Source: Chloroflexota bacterium
GTDB taxonomy: Bacteria; Chloroflexota; Anaerolineae; Anaerolineales; UBA11579
DNA: 64,000 bases
NCBI GenBank assembly: GCA_016191875.1
Contig: JACPVG010000009.1
Coordinates: 20,647-84,646 of the forward strand
Direction: 5' to 3'
The notes below the pieces were generated by a model. That model was not told the origin of the DNA. It searched no databases and was given only the letters and a program-made list of their open reading frames with translations. The translations under genes were made by a program, and so were the position numbers. Position 1 is the stretch's first letter. Every line of letters starts with the position of its first letter. This document shows positions 44,259 through 53,346 of this stretch, in pieces.

Positions 44259-44759
44259 TCAAGACACCCAGACTACCGCGCCGGCGATGAGCGCGGCCAG
44301 GAACAAGAGCACGAACAGCCCGCGCACGTGCGCCCGCAGGTGGAACCTGTAGTCCTTGTACCCGGCGAAGCCCTCCGTGCCCGGATACACCACCCACTTG
44401 GGGGTGATGGTGTTGAGAATCAGCCAGTCAAGGATCAGCAGGTCTGCCAGGAAGGGGACGAACAGCACCAGATAGGTGTGGGCGAAGACCGCCCCAAACG
44501 CTGCCCCACTCTGTTGTGCAAATGTATAGGCCGACCAGCCGGGCAGAATGAGCATCAAAGCCAACAATGGCAGGCCGACCCATATGGCCTTGCGTTTTTC
44601 TTCTTCCGTGCGGGGCGGCACGGCCGCCAGGATATCCGCAGGGACATTTTTCTTCGATAGGAACAGGCGCGGGCTGGTCAGTCCAATCCCGAGGAAGATG
44701 AGCATGAGCAGAGCGCTCAAGACGCCGCCATCCAACAAAATCTTGTTGAAGTCCAACAT
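44259..44759 (-). CDS. Small polytopic membrane protein
   Basis: 166 residues with four helices. Begins MLDFNKILLDGGVLSALLML; between helices 1 and 2 is the charged loop VPPRTEEEKRKAIW. DWLILNTITPKWVVYPGTEG is a conserved-looking loop. The region upstream (44760-44820) is AT-rich. Family not recognised, function unknown. Confidence 0.7.
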   Translation of the reverse strand: MLDFNKILLDGGVLSALLMLIFLGIGLTSPRLFLSKKNVPADILAAVPPRTEEEKRKAIWVGLPLLALMLILPGWSAYTFAQQSGAAFGAVFAHTYLVLFVPFLADLLILDWLILNTITPKWVVYPGTEGFAGYKDYRFHLRAHVRGLFVLLFLAALIAGAVVWVS

Positions 44760-44820
44760 TTCGCTGCTCCTGAATTTAGGAATAACTAATTTTATATTTA
44801 GTTTTGTTGTACGTCAAGCG

Positions 44821-45447
44821 TCATCTGGGGTCCGGGTAGGTCATCTCCCCCGCTTCGATTCGCACCGCCAGCCAGTTTTCGGGTGGGGCCAGCGGGCAGT
44901 GCCAGCGGTAGTGGTAGGCGCATGAGGGGTTGTAGGCATAGTTGAAATCCAACACCAGTCTGTCCCCCGCCTGTCCCAGGTCGGCGGACTTGATGCTATC
45001 CAGCAGGTAGCGCCCGCCGCCGTAGGTTTCGCCACTCTGGTTCGTGTCGTCACGGAACGGCAGGAACAACCCACCGCCGTAGCCCAGCACCCAGTACACC
45101 GCCAGGCTGGCGGCCTGCCCGGCGACCTCGAAATGGACGCGCCCGAACCGTTGCATCCGGAACGTGCCATCATCCTGAAGCGGCAGTTCGAAGGCCTCCG
45201 GCTGCACGGCGCGGTCGAGTTCGCACTCGAAGCGCAGGGCGGGGTTGTAGCCGAAGTAGCGCAGGCCGGGAAAGATGGCGCGCTGCTCCGCATCCAGCGC
45301 CGATTGCGGATGCGAGCCGATCAGTTCGTCGCGCCGGCGGCGGAACTCCGCCAGCCGTTCGGCGGGCGGGAGACCGCTGGCACGCAGCCAGGCGTACAGG
45401 TCAGCCACGCCGCGGCGGTAATCCAGCAGGGTGAAATAGTCGTCCAT
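44821..45447 (-). CDS. DUF1684 family protein
   Basis: 208 residues. The DUF1684 signature is strong: LPFRDDTNQSGETYGGGRYL and LDFNYAYNPSCAYHYRWHCP, then PPENWLAVRIEAGEM. Family members are cytoplasmic or secreted beta-rich proteins without a known reaction. No signal peptide here. Upstream neighbour is the kinase gene, same strand, 26 bases apart. Confidence 0.88.
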   Translation of the reverse strand: MDDYFTLLDYRRGVADLYAWLRASGLPPAERLAEFRRRRDELIGSHPQSALDAEQRAIFPGLRYFGYNPALRFECELDRAVQPEAFELPLQDDGTFRMQRFGRVHFEVAGQAASLAVYWVLGYGGGLFLPFRDDTNQSGETYGGGRYLLDSIKSADLGQAGDRLVLDFNYAYNPSCAYHYRWHCPLAPPENWLAVRIEAGEMTYPDPR

Positions 45448-45473
45448 CGCGGTTGAGAAGCGAAGAGAGCAGG

Positions 45474-47423
45474 CTACCCCAGCGCGTCCACGAAAGCGCC
45501 CGCAGAGTCGAACCGCCCGGCGGGGTCCTTGGCCATCGCCTTGAGGATCGCCAGCGCCGCCCCGGCCGGGATGGCCGGGTTCTCGTCGCGCGGGTCCGGC
45601 GGCGGCTGTTGCAAGTGCATGAACATCACCTGCGCCGCGCTGCCCTTGAACGGCCGCGTCCCGGTAAGCATCTCGTAGACCACCACCGCCAGGGCGTAGA
45701 TATCGGCGCGCTGGTCGACCGTGGTGGCTTCTTTGATCTGCTCGGGGGCCATGTAGTCAATCGTGCCGACCACGCCGGTGCCGGTGAGCATGGTCTGCGA
45801 CTCCTTTACTTTGGCCACGCCGAAATCCATCAGCACGGCGTCCAACGCGCCGCTGGCCTGTTTGCGCAGCATGATATTGCCGGGCTTGACATCCCGGTGG
45901 ATGAACCCGGCGGCGTGGGCATGATCCAGGGCTTCGGCCACCTGGCGGAGAATGATGAGCGCCACCTCCAGCGGCAAGGGCCCGCGCGATTTGAGGAACG
46001 CCCCCAGGTGCTGGCCTTCGATGTACTCCATCGCCATGTAGGCCGTGCCCTGCTCCTCGCCGTAGTCGAACATGCGCACGATGTGCGGGTGCGCCAGGCT
46101 CAGGGTCAGCTTGGCCTCACGGCTGAAGCGGGCGTAGAACTCGCGGTCTTCGGCCACGCCGCCCGGCAGGATCTTGATGGCGGCGGTCTTTCCGCCACCG
46201 GCGGCGCGGTAGACCTCGCCCATGCCGCCTTTGCCCAGCAGATCCTGCACGGTGTATTCGCCCAGCGTCAGGCCGCTGTACATGCCGGGGTTCTTCAGGT
46301 CAAGCGGCTTCTGGCTGGCGCGCAGGTCGAGCAGGTTGAAGCGCAGGTGGTAGAAGCGGCGGTCGATGAGTTCGCGCGCCTGGCGGTGAACGGGGTTGTA
46401 GAGCAGTCCGGCGGCAAGGGCCGACGCCGCCACGGCAATCGTGCCCTGCTGGCCGCCCAGCAGCATCTCCAGCAGCGCGCGCAGACCGAAGAAGGCCGCC
46501 GCAAATGGTACGGCCAGCATGAGCGTCATCAGGCCCAGCACCAGGGAACGGTTAATGGTGACGTCGATATCCCACAGGCGGTAACGCAAAATGGAGAACA
46601 CGATGGTGGTCGGGAAGATGAACAACGCCAGTTGTTCGGCCACGCGCAGGCCCTCCAGCAGGAAGTAATTCCCGGCGCTGCGCGGCCCGAAGACCTGGAA
46701 TACGATGACGGTGAAGATGTAGGTCGCCACGACCGGCACGGTGATGAGCAGGCCGATGAGCAGCCATTTCACCTGCTGGCGCTGGGCGGGCGTGCTGAAG
46801 CGCCGGTAGCGGTAGGCCTGCATCCCGAAGCCGATGACCATCAACAGCACCACGATGCCGACCTCCACCGCCCCCTGCCCGGCCCCGTTCACATAGATGT
46901 TGGCCCAGATGATGAAGCGGAAGAAGAACAGCGGCAACACGAACCAGCGCGTCCAGCGCGGTACGAACTCCCCCGATGGGAAGATGTAGAAGAACACCAC
47001 CTGGCTGGTTTCGCCGGCGGCGATGAAGAACACCGCCAGCCACAGCCAGGCGCCCTCGGCATAGGTGGAGTTGGCATAGATGAACGCCGTGAGCATCATC
47101 ATCATGCCCACGTACAGCGCCAGCCAGTCATCGCTGCGCCGGAAGAACAGCAGCAAGGCGATGGAGGAGAACACCGTCAGCGAGAGCAGGTCCAGCCCGA
47201 CTTTGTAGTAGGCGTGGAAGTTCTGCGGCAGGCCCAGCCGGGCGAACATCGCCAGGATGTCTTCGGCCACGCGCCCGCCGCTGGCGAGGTTCTCAGGGAT
47301 GCCCGCCACCACCAGCCCCCACATCCCGGCAAACGCCAGCAGCCAGCCGGCCCGAATCAGGCCCAGGGCGCGGGGCGGCAGGTGCGTGAGGGTTGTCGGC
47401 GAGGTGCTGGGGGCGGTGGTCAT
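45474..47423 (-). CDS. Membrane Ser/Thr protein kinase with N-terminal multi-helix sensor region
   Basis: 649 residues from the ATG at 47423; an in-frame ATG at 47480 would overlap the upstream lipoprotein gene. The first about 330 residues hold roughly nine helices and the block YRLWDIDVTINRSLVLGL with ARELIDRRFY, which I know from sensor histidine kinases, not from Ser/Thr kinases. The Hanks kinase follows (about 385-640): GKGGMGEVYRA glycine loop, AAIKIL lysine, HRDVKPGNIML catalytic loop, DFGVAKV and GTIDYMAPEQI. Substrates unknown. The swap of output domain is notable. Confidence 0.9.
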   Translation of the reverse strand: MTTAPSTSPTTLTHLPPRALGLIRAGWLLAFAGMWGLVVAGIPENLASGGRVAEDILAMFARLGLPQNFHAYYKVGLDLLSLTVFSSIALLLFFRRSDDWLALYVGMMMMLTAFIYANSTYAEGAWLWLAVFFIAAGETSQVVFFYIFPSGEFVPRWTRWFVLPLFFFRFIIWANIYVNGAGQGAVEVGIVVLLMVIGFGMQAYRYRRFSTPAQRQQVKWLLIGLLITVPVVATYIFTVIVFQVFGPRSAGNYFLLEGLRVAEQLALFIFPTTIVFSILRYRLWDIDVTINRSLVLGLMTLMLAVPFAAAFFGLRALLEMLLGGQQGTIAVAASALAAGLLYNPVHRQARELIDRRFYHLRFNLLDLRASQKPLDLKNPGMYSGLTLGEYTVQDLLGKGGMGEVYRAAGGGKTAAIKILPGGVAEDREFYARFSREAKLTLSLAHPHIVRMFDYGEEQGTAYMAMEYIEGQHLGAFLKSRGPLPLEVALIILRQVAEALDHAHAAGFIHRDVKPGNIMLRKQASGALDAVLMDFGVAKVKESQTMLTGTGVVGTIDYMAPEQIKEATTVDQRADIYALAVVVYEMLTGTRPFKGSAAQVMFMHLQQPPPDPRDENPAIPAGAALAILKAMAKDPAGRFDSAGAFVDALG

Positions 47424-47430
47424 TAAGGCA

Positions 47431-47817
47431 TCAGTTGTTGCGCGTGGCGCTGAAGGTCCCGGTCTGGTCGTTCTGGTCATCCACCCAGGTGCCGGTCAGG
47501 GTGTCGGCATCGCCGAAGGCCCCCTGCCAGTTCAGGTAGCCGGAGAGCTGCAGGGTCGAGCCGCCCACGGCATACTCGCCGCTGTACTCAATGGCGTAGA
47601 TATTGATCTGAGTGTACGTCCCGCTGGATGCCGAACCGCTGAAGGTGATCGTCCCGGCGTCCCACTGGTTGCCGTCCGCGGCGTACATTTCGTAGGCCCA
47701 CTCGCCGGTGATGTCGAAAGCCGGGGCGTCGGCGGGCACGGCCGGGGCGCCTGCCGCCCCGCCTCCGCAGGCGGCGAGCAACAGGGCAAGCGCGGCCAAG
47801 AGCGCTATCCGTTTCAT
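47431..47817 (-). CDS. Small lipoprotein
   Basis: 128 residues. Signal peptide MKRIALLAALALLLAACGGG with lipobox LAAC. The mature part is a compact beta-rich domain (FDITGEWAYEMYAADGNQW, TLTGTWVDDQNDQTGTFSA), perhaps lipocalin-like. GGAG precedes the ATG. Seven bases before the kinase start, so it may be the surface partner of the kinase sensor region; this is inference. Confidence 0.8.
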   Translation of the reverse strand: MKRIALLAALALLLAACGGGAAGAPAVPADAPAFDITGEWAYEMYAADGNQWDAGTITFSGSASSGTYTQINIYAIEYSGEYAVGGSTLQLSGYLNWQGAFGDADTLTGTWVDDQNDQTGTFSATRNN

Positions 47818-47876
47818 GAGATCTCCTCGATTCCAGTTGTGTACTAGAATTATCCCACATACATCTGGAGGTGAAA

Positions 47877-48194
47877 ATGGACGTGTTCGAACTGGCCGAA
47901 CTGGAAGCCGCCCACGCCGCCGCCGGGCGGCTCTATCACGAGTTTTTGCGCCACCCCAGCTTGAGCATGGGCCTGTATGTGCTGCCCGCCGGGGGCGAGG
48001 ACCCGCAAAGCCCGCACACTGAAGACGAGGTGTACTACGTGCTTTCCGGCCGGGCGCAGATTCGCGTTGGCGAGGAAGACCGCCCGGTGCAATCCGGAAA
48101 CATCGTTTTCGTGGAAAAGCACATCCCGCACCGTTTCCACAGCATCCAGGCCGAACTGCGCCTGCTGGTGTTTTTCGCCCCGGCCGAAACCTGA
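47877..48194 (+). CDS. Cupin-domain protein
   Basis: 105 residues. Single conserved cupin barrel: motif 1 SPHTEDEVYYVLSGRAQIRV and motif 2 VFVEKHIPHRFHSI supply the metal-binding His and Glu residues. CTGGAGG lies at proper distance before the ATG at 47877; the GTG at 47871 overlaps it. Reaction unknown. Confidence 0.85.
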   Translation: MDVFELAELEAAHAAAGRLYHEFLRHPSLSMGLYVLPAGGEDPQSPHTEDEVYYVLSGRAQIRVGEEDRPVQSGNIVFVEKHIPHRFHSIQAELRLLVFFAPAET

Positions 48195-48231
48195 GCGCGG
48201 CCATGCCAACCCGGTGACCTTCCCAGCCATC

Positions 48232-49035
48232 ATGCATCCCACCCAACTCCACGACAGGGCCCGCATCGAAGCCTTCCTGCTGCGCCGCCCGGAACTGAAC
48301 TTCTACCACCTCGGCGACCTGGACGATTTCTTCTGGCCCTATACCCAGTGGCTGGCGCTGGAAGAGTCCGGGGGAATCCAGGCGATCGCCCTCGTCTACA
48401 GCGGCGGCGACCCGCCCGTCCTGCTCGCCATCGAGAACAACAACCAACGGGAGATGCTCGCCCTGCTGGAAGCCAGCCTGCCCCTGCTGCCGGCCCGCAT
48501 CTACGCCCACCTCAGCCCCGGTCTGGATACGGCGCTGGCCGGGCGCTACCGGATGGAAAGCCACGGCGAATACCGCAAGATGGCCCTGCGCCATCCGGCG
48601 CGGCTGGTGGAGATCGACACTTCGATCGTCCAACCGCTCGCTCCCGCCCATCTGAACGAACTGCGCACCCTGTACGCCGCCGCCTACCCCGGCAACTGGT
48701 TCGACCCGCGCATGCTGGAGACCGGGCAGTACGTGGGCGTGCGCGGCGCGGATGGCGGGCTGGCGGCGGTGGCGGGCATCCATGTCTATTCGCCGGTTTA
48801 CCGGGTCGCCGGGCTGGGCAACATCACCACCCACCCGGCCCAGCGTGGCCGCGGCCTGGGAGCGCAGGTGACCGCCGGGCTGTGCAAGCGGTTGCTTCAA
48901 ACCGTTGACCACATTGGCCTCAACGTGCGGGCTGACAACGCCGCCGCCCTGCGCGCCTACCAGAAGTGCGGTTTCGAGGTGGTAGGGACATATTACGAAG
49001 CGATGCTCAGTCAGCAGACAGCAGATAGCAGATAG
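48232..49035 (+). CDS. GNAT family N-acetyltransferase
   Basis: 267 residues. The N-terminal half (RRPELNFYHLGDLDDFFWPY) is a degenerate GNAT-like half found in two-domain members. The C-terminal half has the acetyl-CoA loop NITTHPAQRGRGLGAQVTAG and NVRADNAAALRAYQKCGFEV. Acceptor unknown. The final residues QTADSR and the TAG stop are encoded by the GCAGATA microrepeat, so the end of this protein has been rewritten. Confidence 0.85.
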   Translation: MHPTQLHDRARIEAFLLRRPELNFYHLGDLDDFFWPYTQWLALEESGGIQAIALVYSGGDPPVLLAIENNNQREMLALLEASLPLLPARIYAHLSPGLDTALAGRYRMESHGEYRKMALRHPARLVEIDTSIVQPLAPAHLNELRTLYAAAYPGNWFDPRMLETGQYVGVRGADGGLAAVAGIHVYSPVYRVAGLGNITTHPAQRGRGLGAQVTAGLCKRLLQTVDHIGLNVRADNAAALRAYQKCGFEVVGTYYEAMLSQQTADSR

Positions 49036-49115
49036 CCGATAGCGGTCAGCGTTGGTTTACAATCACGCCAGGTATTTGGGGTCGCAGGCTGTCCGCCCCC
49101 TGCTGTCTGCTTCCT
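49015..49115. repeat. GCAGATA microrepeats and inverted partner
   Basis: CAGACAGCAGATAGCAGATA overlaps the end of the GNAT gene. About 70 bases on, CTGCTGTCTGCTTCCTGCTA is an inverted counterpart, just before the next gene. A TACAAT -10 candidate (49058) lies between. Confidence 0.65.
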
Positions 49116-49118
49116 GCT

Positions 49119-50198
49119 ATGTTGACTTCCTACTTCGCCACCCCCGCCCACCAGGCCGAACGTCGCAGCCTGCCGCTGCTGCGCGCCCTGGCTGAACGCT
49201 ACGCCGGTGAACGCCCGTTTGAAGGGCTGGCGGTGGTGATGGGCCACCTGCTGGTGCGCAATACCTTGGTGGTGGCCGAGGCCGTCCTGGCGGGCGGCGC
49301 GGAGTTGATTCTGGCCGAAGGCCACGCCAGCCCGGCCGCCGCGCCGGTCATCGCCGAACTGAAAGCGCACGGCGTGGCGGTGCTGCCCAACGCCGAAGCC
49401 GTGACGCGCGGCGAACTCTACGTGGACGTATCCTGCATCCTCGGCAGACTGCGCCTTCCCACCGGCGCGGCCGAAGTCACCCGCACCGGCGTGCTTCACT
49501 ACCAGGCGCTGAACTGCCCGGTCGTCAGCGCCGACGACTGCAAAGCGAAGCGCATCGAAGGTTTTTACGGCACCGGCGATGGCTTCCTGCGCGCCTGGCG
49601 GCAATTGCGCCCGCACGACCCGCCGGAGGGCAAGCGCGTGGTGCAGTTCGGTTACGGCAAGATCGGCCGCGGCGTGGCCCATCGTTGCCGCGCCGCCGGG
49701 CTGGACGTGACCGTGGCCGACGTGAGCGTCGAAGCGCGCGCCCGCGCCGCAGGAGACGGCTTTGACGTGCTGGCGGCCGAAGCCACGCCGGAATTGCAGG
49801 CCGCGCTGAAGTCGGCCGGGGTTATCATCAGCGTCACCAGCATCCCGGGCGTGCTGAGCCGCGGGGCCATCCCGCCCGATTGGCTGCGGGCCGGCGGCGC
49901 AACGCTGGTGAACCTGGGCGCCGAAGACGAATACGGCCCGGCGTTCGAGGATGCGGAGATTCTCGGCGGGCGCGGCCTGCCGCTCAACTTTCACCTCGCC
50001 AACCCCACCCTGAACCGCTATGTGGATGCACCCCTGGCCGCCCACGTGCTGGCCCTGGAGGCGCTGGTCGCCGGCGGCCACTCTCCGGGCATCCACCCCC
50101 TGCCGGAGGCGATGGACCGCTGGCTGGTGACCGAGTGGCGCAACGCCTGGCCGGAAGAAGACCTGGCGGGCATCGGGGAAGAGTTGGGATTGGCCTGA
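49119..50198 (+). CDS. S-adenosylhomocysteine hydrolase-like NAD-binding protein
   Basis: 359 residues, shorter than true SAH hydrolases (about 420-480). The NAD-binding core is clear: KRVVQFGYGKIGRGVAHRC with GYGxxGxG, and VISVTSIPGVLSRG. The N-terminal part has MGHLLVRNTLVVAEAVLAGG and SADDCKAKRIEGFYGTGDGF, the latter recalling the substrate region of the family. Missing C-terminal segments suggest another substrate than SAH. Single gene after a candidate TACAAT promoter. Confidence 0.78.
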   Translation: MLTSYFATPAHQAERRSLPLLRALAERYAGERPFEGLAVVMGHLLVRNTLVVAEAVLAGGAELILAEGHASPAAAPVIAELKAHGVAVLPNAEAVTRGELYVDVSCILGRLRLPTGAAEVTRTGVLHYQALNCPVVSADDCKAKRIEGFYGTGDGFLRAWRQLRPHDPPEGKRVVQFGYGKIGRGVAHRCRAAGLDVTVADVSVEARARAAGDGFDVLAAEATPELQAALKSAGVIISVTSIPGVLSRGAIPPDWLRAGGATLVNLGAEDEYGPAFEDAEILGGRGLPLNFHLANPTLNRYVDAPLAAHVLALEALVAGGHSPGIHPLPEAMDRWLVTEWRNAWPEEDLAGIGEELGLA

Positions 50199-50214
50199 GA
50201 AGTGGAGGTGCAAG

Positions 50215-50334
50215 ATGAGCAAAGAACGCAGCCCTGGCTGGCGGCCTTTACGCGTTCGTGGCCCTTATGTGGCGGGTGCCGGACCGGCGCTTCGAGCGCA
50301 CCGGATACCCGGTTTTATCGAATACAATGGGTGA
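50215..50334 (+). other. Short open frame or gene remnant
   Basis: ATG at 50215 preceded by GGAGG encodes 39 residues (MSKERSPGWRPLRVRG and on). Another frame over the same bases reads LAGGLYAFVALMWRVPD, which looks like a membrane helix, so this may be a frameshifted remnant of a short membrane protein. No family. Confidence 0.25.
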
Positions 50335-50350
50335 CGGAGAAGGAGCAATC

Positions 50351-51181
50351 ATGCGAATCGCCCACCTAACCAGCGGGATTGTTTTGGCCGCCCTGCTGCT
50401 CTCGGCCTGCGGCGGGCAGGCGCCTGCCCTCACCGCTACACCCACCGCCGCGCCCAGCGCCACCATCCCGGCGGCCTCGCCCACACCCGTCTCACCCAGC
50501 GCCACGCCTACAGCCACCGAAACGCCTTCCGAGACCCCCAGACCATCCAGCACGCCGCGTCCGACTCTGGACGCCAGCCTGGCCGGTCTGACCCTGCCGC
50601 CGGCGGTGGAGCAGTTTCTCGACAGCGTCGTGCTCACTCGCTTCGAGTCGTTCGACACCACCCGTGATTCGTCCGAGATGTTCAGCGGCAACCTGGAAAC
50701 GCTCGGGGCCAGCCTGGCCTACTCGCGCCAGAACAACCCGCCGGAACCCGGCCTGCCGGGCCGCCAACAATTGCCTGCCGGGCAGGGCCTGCTGTTCCTT
50801 TTCAACTACGAATCCGGGGCACGCTTCACTATCACCTACCGGCACAACCGCAGCAGCGAGCCGGAGGGCGCCCGGCTGGGCCTGTCCTTCAGCCGCAACA
50901 CCGTCACATTCTCAGCCGCCCTGGGAGACTACGATTATTCCGACCAATTGGTGGGCAATCTCAACATCCTGCCTGACCACTGGTACTACATGCTTCTGGC
51001 GGTCGGCGCCGACGGCAAGGGCATCGCCCTGGTGTGGGACTTTGAGGATCCGGGGCGCGCCGCTCGCACCACCTTCATCTTCGATCCGCCCGGCGAGGGC
51101 TGGAACCTGAATGTGGATGTCACCCGCGGCAACGTACTCTTCGACAACTACGCCGAGTTCACCTTCACCACTGTAAAGTAA
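50351..51181 (+). CDS. Secreted lipoprotein of unknown function
   Basis: 276 residues. AAGGAG before the ATG at 50351; in-frame upstream ATGs lack such a site. Signal peptide MRIAHLTSGIVLAALLLSAC with a lipobox cysteine at 20, a 60-residue Thr/Pro/Ser linker, then a beta-rich domain ending FDNYAEFTFTTVK. The domain shape (FNYESGARFTITYRHN, DHWYYMLLAVGADGKG) recalls concanavalin-like carbohydrate-binding folds, but no motif is decisive. Confidence 0.75.
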   Translation: MRIAHLTSGIVLAALLLSACGGQAPALTATPTAAPSATIPAASPTPVSPSATPTATETPSETPRPSSTPRPTLDASLAGLTLPPAVEQFLDSVVLTRFESFDTTRDSSEMFSGNLETLGASLAYSRQNNPPEPGLPGRQQLPAGQGLLFLFNYESGARFTITYRHNRSSEPEGARLGLSFSRNTVTFSAALGDYDYSDQLVGNLNILPDHWYYMLLAVGADGKGIALVWDFEDPGRAARTTFIFDPPGEGWNLNVDVTRGNVLFDNYAEFTFTTVK

Positions 51182-51208
51182 ACGCCGGGGGGGGTCACCG
51201 GTTAAATC

Positions 51209-51243
51209 AACCTCCCGGAGGCTTGAAGCCTCCGGGAGGTTTT
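51209..51243. terminator. Bidirectional terminator between lipoprotein gene and dnaK
   Basis: AACCTCCCGGAGGCT and AGCCTCCGGGAGGTT form a perfect 15-bp stem with a TGA loop, with TTTT on the plus side. Convergent genes on both sides. Confidence 0.8.
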
Positions 51244-51281
51244 CGGTAGTTGGCCGAAAGGTTCTTGGAAGGTTTGCAGGC

Positions 51282-53207
51282 TTACGCCTCGCGGAATTCG
51301 CCTTCGACCACTTCGCCTTCGTCGTCCGGCGAATGGCCGTTGCCGTTCTGCCCGCGGGTGCCATAGTTCGGGAAGTCCGAACCCGGCGCGCCAGCCGCCT
51401 GCCCCTGCTGGGCGTACAACTGCTGGCTGAGGGCATGGAAGGCGTTTTGCAGCGCCTCGGTCTCACGCTGGATGCGGCCTTTGTCGTCGCTTCCGAGCGC
51501 GGCGCGCAGGTCATTGATCTGGCTTTCGATCTTCGCCCGCTCATCCGCGGCCACCTTGTCGCCCAGTTCCTTGAGCGTCTTCTCGGTCTGGTAGGCCAGG
51601 CTGTCACCGGTGTTGCGCGCCTCGATGAGTTCACGGCGCTGCTTGTCTTCGGAGGCGTGCGCCTCGGCTTCCTTCACCATGCGCTCGACGTCGCGCTCGT
51701 TGAGGTTGGTCGAGGCAGTGATGGTGATTTTTTGCTCTTTGCCGGTGGCCTTGTCCTTCGCCGCCACGTTGAGGATGCCGTTGGCGTCGATATCAAACGT
51801 CACTTCGACCTGCGGCACGCCGCGCGGCGCGGGTGGGATGCCCTCCAGCCGGAAGTGGCCGAGGCTCATGTTGTCGCCAGCCTGGGCGCGCTCGCCCTGC
51901 AGGATGTGGATATCCACCGCGGTCTGGCTGTCTTCGGCGGTGGAGTACACCTCGGTCTTGCGCACCGGGATGGTCGTGTTGCGTTCGATCATCTTGGTCA
52001 TCACGCCGCCCAGCGTTTCCACGCCCAGCGAAAGCGGGGTCACGTCCAGCAGCAGGATGTCCTTGACATCGCCGCCCAGCACGCCGCCCTGGATGGCCGC
52101 GCCGACGGCGACGACTTCATCCGGGTTCACGCCCTTGTGGGGCTGCTTGCCGGTCATCTTTTCCACCAGTTCCTGCACCATCGGCATGCGCGTCGAGCCG
52201 CCCACCAGCACCACCTCGTGCAGGTCGCCGGCGGTGAGGCCGGCATCCTTCAGCGCGGCATCGAACGGGCCTTTGACGCGGTTGAGCAGATGCGCCGTCA
52301 GTTGCTCAAATTTGCTGCGGCTGAGTTTCTGCTGCAGGTGCTTGGGGCCGTTGGCGTCGGCGGTGATGTAGGGCAGGTTGATCTCGGTCTCCATCACGCT
52401 GGAGAGTTCGATCTTGGCCTTCTCGGCCGCTTCGCGCAGGCGTTGCAGCGCCTGGCGGTCGGCGCGGATGTCGATGCCCTGCTGGGCCTTGAATTCGTCG
52501 GCCAGCCAGTTCACCACGGCCTCGTCCCAGTCGTCGCCGCCGAGATGCGTGTCGCCGTTGGTGGATTTAACTTCAATCACGCCTTCGCCGACTTCCAGCA
52601 CCGAGACATCGAACGTGCCGCCGCCTAGGTCGAAGACCAGGATGGTCTCGTTGGTCTTCTTGTCCAGCCCGTAAGCCAGCGCCGCCGCGGTGGGTTCGTT
52701 GATGATGCGCAGCACGTCAAGGCCGGCGATCTTGCCGGCGTCCTTGGTGGCCTGGCGCTGGCTGTCGTTGAAGTAAGCCGGCACGGTGATGACCGCCTTC
52801 TCAACCTTCTCACCGAGGTAGGCCTCAGCGTCGGTCTTCAGTTTGGCCAGCACCATGGCGCTGATCTCCTGCGGGGCGTATTCCTTGCCGGTCTGCGGCA
52901 CTTTGATGCGCACATCGTTGCTGGGGCCTGCCTTGACTTCGAACGGCACCATCTTGCGCTCGGTTTCCACTTCACCGTAGTGGCGGCCGATGAAACGCTT
53001 GACCGAGTACAGCGTGTTTTCGGGGTTGATGACCGCCTGGCGCTTGGCAGTCTGGCCGACCAGGCGCTCACCGTTCTTGTTGAAGGCTACCACGGAGGGC
53101 AGCAGGCGCGAACCTTCAGCAGTGGTGATGACGGTCGGTTCGCCGCCTTCGATAACGGCCACCACGCTGTTGGTGGTGCCGAGGTCAATGCCTATGATCT
53201 TGGACAT
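51282..53207 (-). CDS. dnaK: Chaperone protein DnaK
   Basis: 641 residues, standard length. Hsp70 with ATPase motifs [25 protein letters not shown] and [13 protein letters not shown], the linker [14 protein letters not shown] and the substrate domain. The acidic tail ends [17 protein letters not shown] lies at good distance before the ATG at 53207; the frame remains open far upstream but without similarity. No grpE or dnaJ lies beside it, and I see no CIRCE operator in the upstream spacer. Confidence 0.97.
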   Translation of the reverse strand: MSKIIGIDLGTTNSVVAVIEGGEPTVITTAEGSRLLPSVVAFNKNGERLVGQTAKRQAVINPENTLYSVKRFIGRHYGEVETERKMVPFEVKAGPSNDVRIKVPQTGKEYAPQEISAMVLAKLKTDAEAYLGEKVEKAVITVPAYFNDSQRQATKDAGKIAGLDVLRIINEPTAAALAYGLDKKTNETILVFDLGGGTFDVSVLEVGEGVIEVKSTNGDTHLGGDDWDEAVVNWLADEFKAQQGIDIRADRQALQRLREAAEKAKIELSSVMETEINLPYITADANGPKHLQQKLSRSKFEQLTAHLLNRVKGPFDAALKDAGLTAGDLHEVVLVGGSTRMPMVQELVEKMTGKQPHKGVNPDEVVAVGAAIQGGVLGGDVKDILLLDVTPLSLGVETLGGVMTKMIERNTTIPVRKTEVYSTAEDSQTAVDIHILQGERAQAGDNMSLGHFRLEGIPPAPRGVPQVEVTFDIDANGILNVAAKDKATGKEQKITITASTNLNERDVERMVKEAEAHASEDKQRRELIEARNTGDSLAYQTEKTLKELGDKVAADERAKIESQINDLRAALGSDDKGRIQRETEALQNAFHALSQQLYAQQGQAAGAPGSDFPNYGTRGQNGNGHSPDDEGEVVEGEFREA

Positions 53208-53329
53208 CTTTCTTACTCCTTCATTAACGCTACGTTGCGTCCCTGTACGGGATACACCCCAAGAATACTCAGCCAGCATAGGAGGGCCGTAAGAAGAACG
53301 TTGGAGGAAGATAAGAGGAGGGACTGTAC

Positions 53330-53335
53330 TATAAT
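53330..53335 (+). promoter_or_regulatory. Candidate -10 box (TATAAT) for rnd
   Basis: TATAAT ends 11 bases before the rnd ATG, so the leader would be only a few bases long. No clear -35. Confidence 0.45.
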
Positions 53336-53346
53336 TCCGCCCACCT

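Noticed and set aside
45453..47426. Plus-strand 657-codon frame opposite the kinase
   Set aside because: Gln/His/Arg-rich shadow of the kinase gene, whose catalytic motifs are all intact on the minus strand.
53208..53346. CIRCE heat-shock operator upstream of dnaK
   Set aside because: I looked for TTAGCACTC-N9-GAGTGCTAA and found no match in the spacer.
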